Source of the DNA: Xanthomonas sp. DAR 35659
GTDB lineage: Bacteria > Pseudomonadota > Gammaproteobacteria > Xanthomonadales > Xanthomonadaceae
NCBI RefSeq assembly: GCF_041242975.1
Contig: NZ_CP162488.1
Span: forward strand, 3,834,001 to 3,898,000
Direction of reading: 5' to 3'
Length of the DNA stretch: 64,000 nt
Shown: positions 60,163 to 64,000 of the stretch, in pieces
Layout: each line of letters starts with the position of its first letter
Numbering within the stretch: position 1 is the stretch's first letter
Notes under the pieces: generated by a model
Told to the model about the DNA's origin: nothing
Database searches by the model: none
What the model saw: only the letters and a program-made list of their open reading frames with translations
Program-made: the position numbers and the translations under genes

Positions 60163-60785
60163 TACAGCGCTCCCAGCAGGTAGACGATGGTGAACACGCC
60201 GATCCAGATCACGTCCAGGAAGTGCCAGAACAGGCTCAGGCACGCCAGGCGGGTGCTGTTACGCGGAGTCAGCCCGTTCTTGGCGATCTGAATCACCAGC
60301 ACCGCCATCCACAGCAGACCCGAGGCCACGTGCAGGCCGTGGGTGCCGACCAGCGTGAAGAACGCGGACAGGAACGCACTGCGGCCGGGGCCGGCGCCCT
60401 CCTCGATCAGGTGATGGAACTCGTAGATTTCCATGCCCAGGAAGCCCAGGCCCAGCAACGCGGTGACCGCCAGCCAGCCGTACAGGCCGCCCATGCTGCG
60501 CTTGTGCGCGGAGATCATCGCCAGGCCGAAGCTCAGGCTGCTGAACAGCAGCAGGAAGGTTTCCACCAGCACGAACTTGAGGTCGAACAGTTCCTTGGCG
60601 GTCGGGCCGTCCACGGTCGCGCCGGCCAGCACCGCGTAGGTCGCGAACAGGCCGGCGAAGATGAGGCAGTCGCTCATCAGGTAGACCCAGAACCCGAACA
60701 CGGTGTTGCCGCCGCTGTCGTGGTGGGCATGGTCGTCGTGGCCGTCGGCGTGGACGGCGTGAGGATCGAGCGTCGTGGTGGACAT
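60162..60785 (-). CDS. cyoC: Cytochrome o ubiquinol oxidase subunit III
   Basis: Inner-membrane subunit of 207 aa with five membrane helices. The His/Asp-rich start ([26 protein letters not shown]) precedes [24 protein letters not shown], a COX3 signature, then [49 protein letters not shown] and [20 protein letters not shown]. It starts three bases after cyoB ends. Confidence 0.96.
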   Translation of the reverse strand: MSTTTLDPHAVHADGHDDHAHHDSGGNTVFGFWVYLMSDCLIFAGLFATYAVLAGATVDGPTAKELFDLKFVLVETFLLLFSSLSFGLAMISAHKRSMGGLYGWLAVTALLGLGFLGMEIYEFHHLIEEGAGPGRSAFLSAFFTLVGTHGLHVASGLLWMAVLVIQIAKNGLTPRNSTRLACLSLFWHFLDVIWIGVFTIVYLLGAL

Positions 60786-60788
60786 GGT

Positions 60789-62789
60789 TCAGACCGCCTT
60801 TGCGGCTTGCGCCGCCTGTTGCTGTTCCAGCAGGGCGAAACGCGCGTTCTCGATGCGCTCCACCTCTTCCGCCGGGACCCAGTAGTCGACGTCGTCGTCG
60901 AACGTGCGTGCGATGAAGCTGCCGATCATGCCGACCAGGCCGATGATCGCCATCCACCAGATGTGCCAGATCAAGCCGAAGCCCAGGACCACGCTGAACG
61001 CGCCGATCCAGACACCCGCCGCCGTGTTGCGCGGCATGTGGATGGGCTCGTACTTGGCCGGACGCGTCCAGCCCTTGCCCTTGAGCTTGTCTTCCCAGAA
61101 CTGGTCGCGGTCGTCGATCTGCGGCAGCACCGCGAAGTTGTAGAACGGCGGCGGCGAGGAGGTGGCCCATTCCAGGGTGCGGCCATCCCAGGGATCGCCG
61201 GTCAGGTCCAGGTTGTCCTTGCGCTTCCACACGCTGTAGCCGATCTGCACCAGGTTCAGGAAGATGCCGACGCCGATGATCGCCGCACCCACCGCGGCCA
61301 CCATCAGCCACGGCGCCCATTCCGGGTGGTTGTAGCTGTTCATGCGCCGGGTCATGCCCATGAAGCCGAGCACGTACAGCGGCATGAAGGCGATGAAGAA
61401 GCCGATGATCCAGCACCAGAACGAGGCCTTGCCCAGCTTCTCGTTGAGCTTGAAGCCGAACGCCTTGGGGAACCAGTAGGTCAGGCCGGCCAGGTAGCCG
61501 AACACCACGCCGCCGATGATCACGTTATGGAAGTGCGCGATCAGGAACAGGCTGTTGTGCAGCACGAAGTCCACCGCCGGGATCGCCAGCATCACGCCGG
61601 TCATGCCGCCGATGGTGAAGGTGATGATGAAGCCGATCGTCCACAGCACTGGCGCGGTCATGTGCACGCGGCCGCGGAACATGGTGAACAGCCAGTTGAA
61701 GATCTTCACGCCGGTGGGGATCGAGATGATCATCGTGGTGATGCCGAAGAAGGCATTCACGTTGGCGCCCGAGCCCATCGTGAAGAAGTGGTGCAGCCAC
61801 ACGATGAACGACAGCACGCCGATGCACGAGGTCGCGTACACCATCGAGGTGTAGCCGAACAGGCGCTTGCGGCTATACGTGGCGATCAGTTCGGAGAAGA
61901 TGCCGAACGCCGGCAGGATCAGGATGTAGACCTCCGGGTGGCCCCAGATCCAGATCAGGTTGACGTACATCATGGCGTTGCCGCCACCGTCGTTGGTGAA
62001 GAAGTGCGTGCCCAGGTAGCGGTCCGCACCCAGCAGCGCCAGCGCCACGGTCAGGATCGGGAACGCGGCGATGATCAGGATGTTGGTGATCAGCGCGGTC
62101 CAGGTGAAGATCGGCATGCGCATCAGGGTCATGCCCGGCGTGCGCATGCGCATGATCGTCACGAAGAAGTTGATGCCGGTCAGCAAGGTGCCCAGGCCCG
62201 AGATCTGCAGGGCCCAGATGTAGTAGTCGACACCCACTCCAGGACTGTATTCCAGCCCCGACAGCGGCGGGTACGCCAGCCAGCCGGTCTGGGCGAACTC
62301 GCCCACGCCCAGCGAGATGTTGATCAGCGCCGCGCCGGCCACGAACAGCCAGAAGCTCAGCGAGTTCAGGAACGGGAACGCCACGTCGCGCGCGCCGATC
62401 TGCAGCGGCACGATCAGGTTCAGCAGGCCGGTCATGAACGGCATGGCCATGAAGAAGATCATGATCACGCCGTGCGCGGTGAAGATCTGGTCGTAGTGGT
62501 GCGGCGGGAAGATGCCTTCGTTGCCGCCGTGCGCCATCGCCTGCTGGGTGCGCATCATCGCCGCGTCGGCGAAGCCGCGCAGCAGCATGACCAGCGCCAC
62601 CACGATGTACATGACGCCGATGCGCTTGTGGTCCACCGAGGTGAACCACTCCTTCCAGAGATAGCCCCACAACTTGTACTTGGTGATCGCCGCCGCCACC
62701 AGCAGGCCGAGGACGCCGGCGCCGCCGAGGGCCGCCATGATGATCGGCTCGTGGTACGGAACCGCCTCGAGCGTGAGTTTGCCTAGCAT
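60789..62789 (-). CDS. cyoB: Cytochrome o ubiquinol oxidase subunit I
   Basis: Catalytic subunit of 666 aa holding haem b, haem o3 and CuB. It starts [20 protein letters not shown]. Visible landmarks are [34 protein letters not shown] (haem b His), the CuB/crosslink region [20 protein letters not shown] (His-Pro-Glu-Val-Tyr) and WLHHFFTMG (His pair), and [15 protein letters not shown] with the haem His ligands. It couples ubiquinol oxidation and O2 reduction to proton pumping. The start overlaps the cyoA stop (TGATG); an upstream ATG at 62810 is less likely. Confidence 0.97.
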   Translation of the reverse strand: MLGKLTLEAVPYHEPIIMAALGGAGVLGLLVAAAITKYKLWGYLWKEWFTSVDHKRIGVMYIVVALVMLLRGFADAAMMRTQQAMAHGGNEGIFPPHHYDQIFTAHGVIMIFFMAMPFMTGLLNLIVPLQIGARDVAFPFLNSLSFWLFVAGAALINISLGVGEFAQTGWLAYPPLSGLEYSPGVGVDYYIWALQISGLGTLLTGINFFVTIMRMRTPGMTLMRMPIFTWTALITNILIIAAFPILTVALALLGADRYLGTHFFTNDGGGNAMMYVNLIWIWGHPEVYILILPAFGIFSELIATYSRKRLFGYTSMVYATSCIGVLSFIVWLHHFFTMGSGANVNAFFGITTMIISIPTGVKIFNWLFTMFRGRVHMTAPVLWTIGFIITFTIGGMTGVMLAIPAVDFVLHNSLFLIAHFHNVIIGGVVFGYLAGLTYWFPKAFGFKLNEKLGKASFWCWIIGFFIAFMPLYVLGFMGMTRRMNSYNHPEWAPWLMVAAVGAAIIGVGIFLNLVQIGYSVWKRKDNLDLTGDPWDGRTLEWATSSPPPFYNFAVLPQIDDRDQFWEDKLKGKGWTRPAKYEPIHMPRNTAAGVWIGAFSVVLGFGLIWHIWWMAIIGLVGMIGSFIARTFDDDVDYWVPAEEVERIENARFALLEQQQAAQAAKAV

Positions 62790-63730
62790 CACTTGTCTCC
62801 AGAAGTGCACATGGCGACCGGCTCAGCAGCCGATGCCGGATGGGCGTCGTGGCCTTCCATCTTGTGGCCCTTGCCCATCATGTATTTGTCGATCAGCGAC
62901 TTGAACATGCCGCTCTGCACCGACGAGTAATAGGTCACCGGGTACTGCGCCTTGTCGTTGCGGTTCGCCGCCAGCACCTGGAACTCGGCCTGGTCCAGCG
63001 CCTTCGGCGAGGCCTTGACCTTGGTCACCCAGGCATCGAACCCGGCCTGGTCGGTGGCATGCGCGGCGAAGCCCATCTTCGAGAAGCCGTGGCCGCTGTA
63101 GTTGGCCGACAGGCCGAAGTACTCGCCCGGCTCGTTGGCGATCAGGTGCAGCTTGGTCTCCATGCCGGCCATCGCGTAGATCTGCGTGCCCAGGTGCGGG
63201 ATGAAGAACGAGTTCATCACCGTGTCGGAGGTGATCCTGAAGTTCAGCGGGGTGTCGACCGGGAACGCGATCTCGTTGACCGTGGCGATACCCTGCTCCG
63301 GGTAGATGAACATCCACTTCCAGTCCAGCGCCACCGCCTCGATGGTGATCGGCTTCACGTCCGACTCCAGCGGCTTGTACGGGTCCAGCGCATGCGAGGA
63401 ACGCCAGGTCAGCACCGCCAGCACCAGGATGATCATGCATGGGATCGACCACACCACCACCTCGATCGCGGTGGAGTGCGACCAGTTCGGCTCGTAGCGG
63501 GCCTTGGTGTTGGACGCGCGGTAGCGCCAGGCGAAGAGCAGGGTCATCACGATGACCGGGATCACCACCAGCAGCATCAGCACCACCGAGGTGATCAGCA
63601 ACGTCTTCTCGTCGTGGCCGATCTGCCCCTTGGGGTTGAGGATGGCGGCATCGCACCCGGCCAGCAGCAGCGCGGACAGGAGCAACAGGCCGGAGCGCAG
63701 CGAGCGCCGGAGTTGTTTCAACGGAATCAT
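62789..63730 (-). CDS. cyoA: Cytochrome o ubiquinol oxidase subunit II (lipoprotein)
   Basis: A 313-aa subunit with a lipobox (LLLAGC) at the end of the leader, two membrane helices ([25 protein letters not shown] and [24 protein letters not shown]) and a periplasmic cupredoxin fold ([64 protein letters not shown]). It lacks the CuA Cys pair, as expected for a quinol oxidase rather than a cytochrome c oxidase. First gene of cyoABCD; its promoter should lie in 63731-64000, where I see no other gene. Confidence 0.96.
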   Translation of the reverse strand: MIPLKQLRRSLRSGLLLLSALLLAGCDAAILNPKGQIGHDEKTLLITSVVLMLLVVIPVIVMTLLFAWRYRASNTKARYEPNWSHSTAIEVVVWSIPCMIILVLAVLTWRSSHALDPYKPLESDVKPITIEAVALDWKWMFIYPEQGIATVNEIAFPVDTPLNFRITSDTVMNSFFIPHLGTQIYAMAGMETKLHLIANEPGEYFGLSANYSGHGFSKMGFAAHATDQAGFDAWVTKVKASPKALDQAEFQVLAANRNDKAQYPVTYYSSVQSGMFKSLIDKYMMGKGHKMEGHDAHPASAAEPVAMCTSGDK

Positions 63731-64000
63731 CGAACGATCCAATTGCGTAGGGGATGCGGACCGCGCAGTGGCGAACGGGAGCGGCGCAGACGGCCGTTTC
63801 CACGCGTCCCTAGGCATCCTGGCCATCGTGCGCGGTCAACGACGCATTTTATGCTGCCGTGCGGCATCTCCGAAAGCCATTGACAAGGCCGAGCGTGCGC
63901 GCAGCCGCGGTTTTGCGTGCGACACATTGCCGCACCTGCGTGCGACAGATCGCCGCATCCGCGCAGGAGCAGGCTCGGCGGTTGCGTCATGTGCCTGCAT

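Noticed and set aside
1-64000. tRNA, rRNA, phage or plasmid replication genes
   Set aside because: I looked for tRNA-like cloverleafs, rRNA, integrases, phage structural genes and replication genes and saw none; the only mobile elements found are the IS110 copy and the MITE-like element.

Overview
The window is a high-GC gammaproteobacterial chromosome segment that reads as Xanthomonas or a close relative. The evidence is the rpsP-rimM-trmD-rplS and ffh/ypjD layouts, a STN-type TonB receptor with its own sigma/anti-sigma pair, GGGGATT heptamer arrays, and many copies of a REP-like element (TGTAGGAGCGGCTTCAGCC...) between genes. I could not run any searches, so names rest on recognised motifs, length and context.

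Layout. 1-9.0 kb: end-truncated hslR, a MATE exporter, the ribosomal operon rpsP-rimM-trmD-rplS, pabC with a nitronate monooxygenase and a DUF2314/ankyrin protein, then ffh. 9.2-14.1 kb: a ypjD-like membrane protein, galM, a secreted GH51 arabinofuranosidase and a small secreted protein. 14.2-16.8 kb: an AT-richer island of three tandem paralogues plus a larger related protein, possibly immunity-type. 17.3-19.6 kb: an EF-G paralogue with a structured leader that carries a nine-codon upstream ORF. 20.0-27.2 kb: a DJ-1/PfpI protein with a DJ-1/AraC regulator, a dipeptidase, a CPA2 antiporter, two small envelope proteins and a glutathione S-transferase.

27.4-42.9 kb is the metabolic core of the window. 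An eight-gene leftward operon encodes an FAH-family dehydratase (AraD1), alpha-ketoglutarate semialdehyde dehydrogenase, a YtfQRT-YjfF furanose ABC importer, GH127 beta-L-arabinofuranosidase and GH97. It is divergent from a LysR regulator. Nearby, a pentose 1-dehydrogenase (SDR) and an IlvD-type pentonate dehydratase form a second divergent pair. Together they read as release and import of arabinofuranose, then non-phosphorylative oxidation of L-arabinose to 2-oxoglutarate. The two divergent promoter regions share ATACGAA and AACAAATATC motifs. A lactonase is not seen in the window.

43.1-50.8 kb: FecI-like sigma, FecR and a STN TonB receptor, followed by a histidine acid phosphatase (phytase-like) and an EEP phosphodiesterase with a jacalin lectin domain. 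50.9-54.6 kb: small envelope proteins, a 261-bp MITE-like element abutting radA, and radA. 54.67-55.90 kb: a complete IS110-family element inserted exactly into a REP copy. Its long non-coding end folds like a bridge RNA, and its four guide segments match the target and donor ends seen here. 56.0-59.4 kb: an M61 peptidase, a VOC protein and a methyltransferase. 59.8-63.7 kb: cyoABCD, the cytochrome bo3 quinol oxidase.
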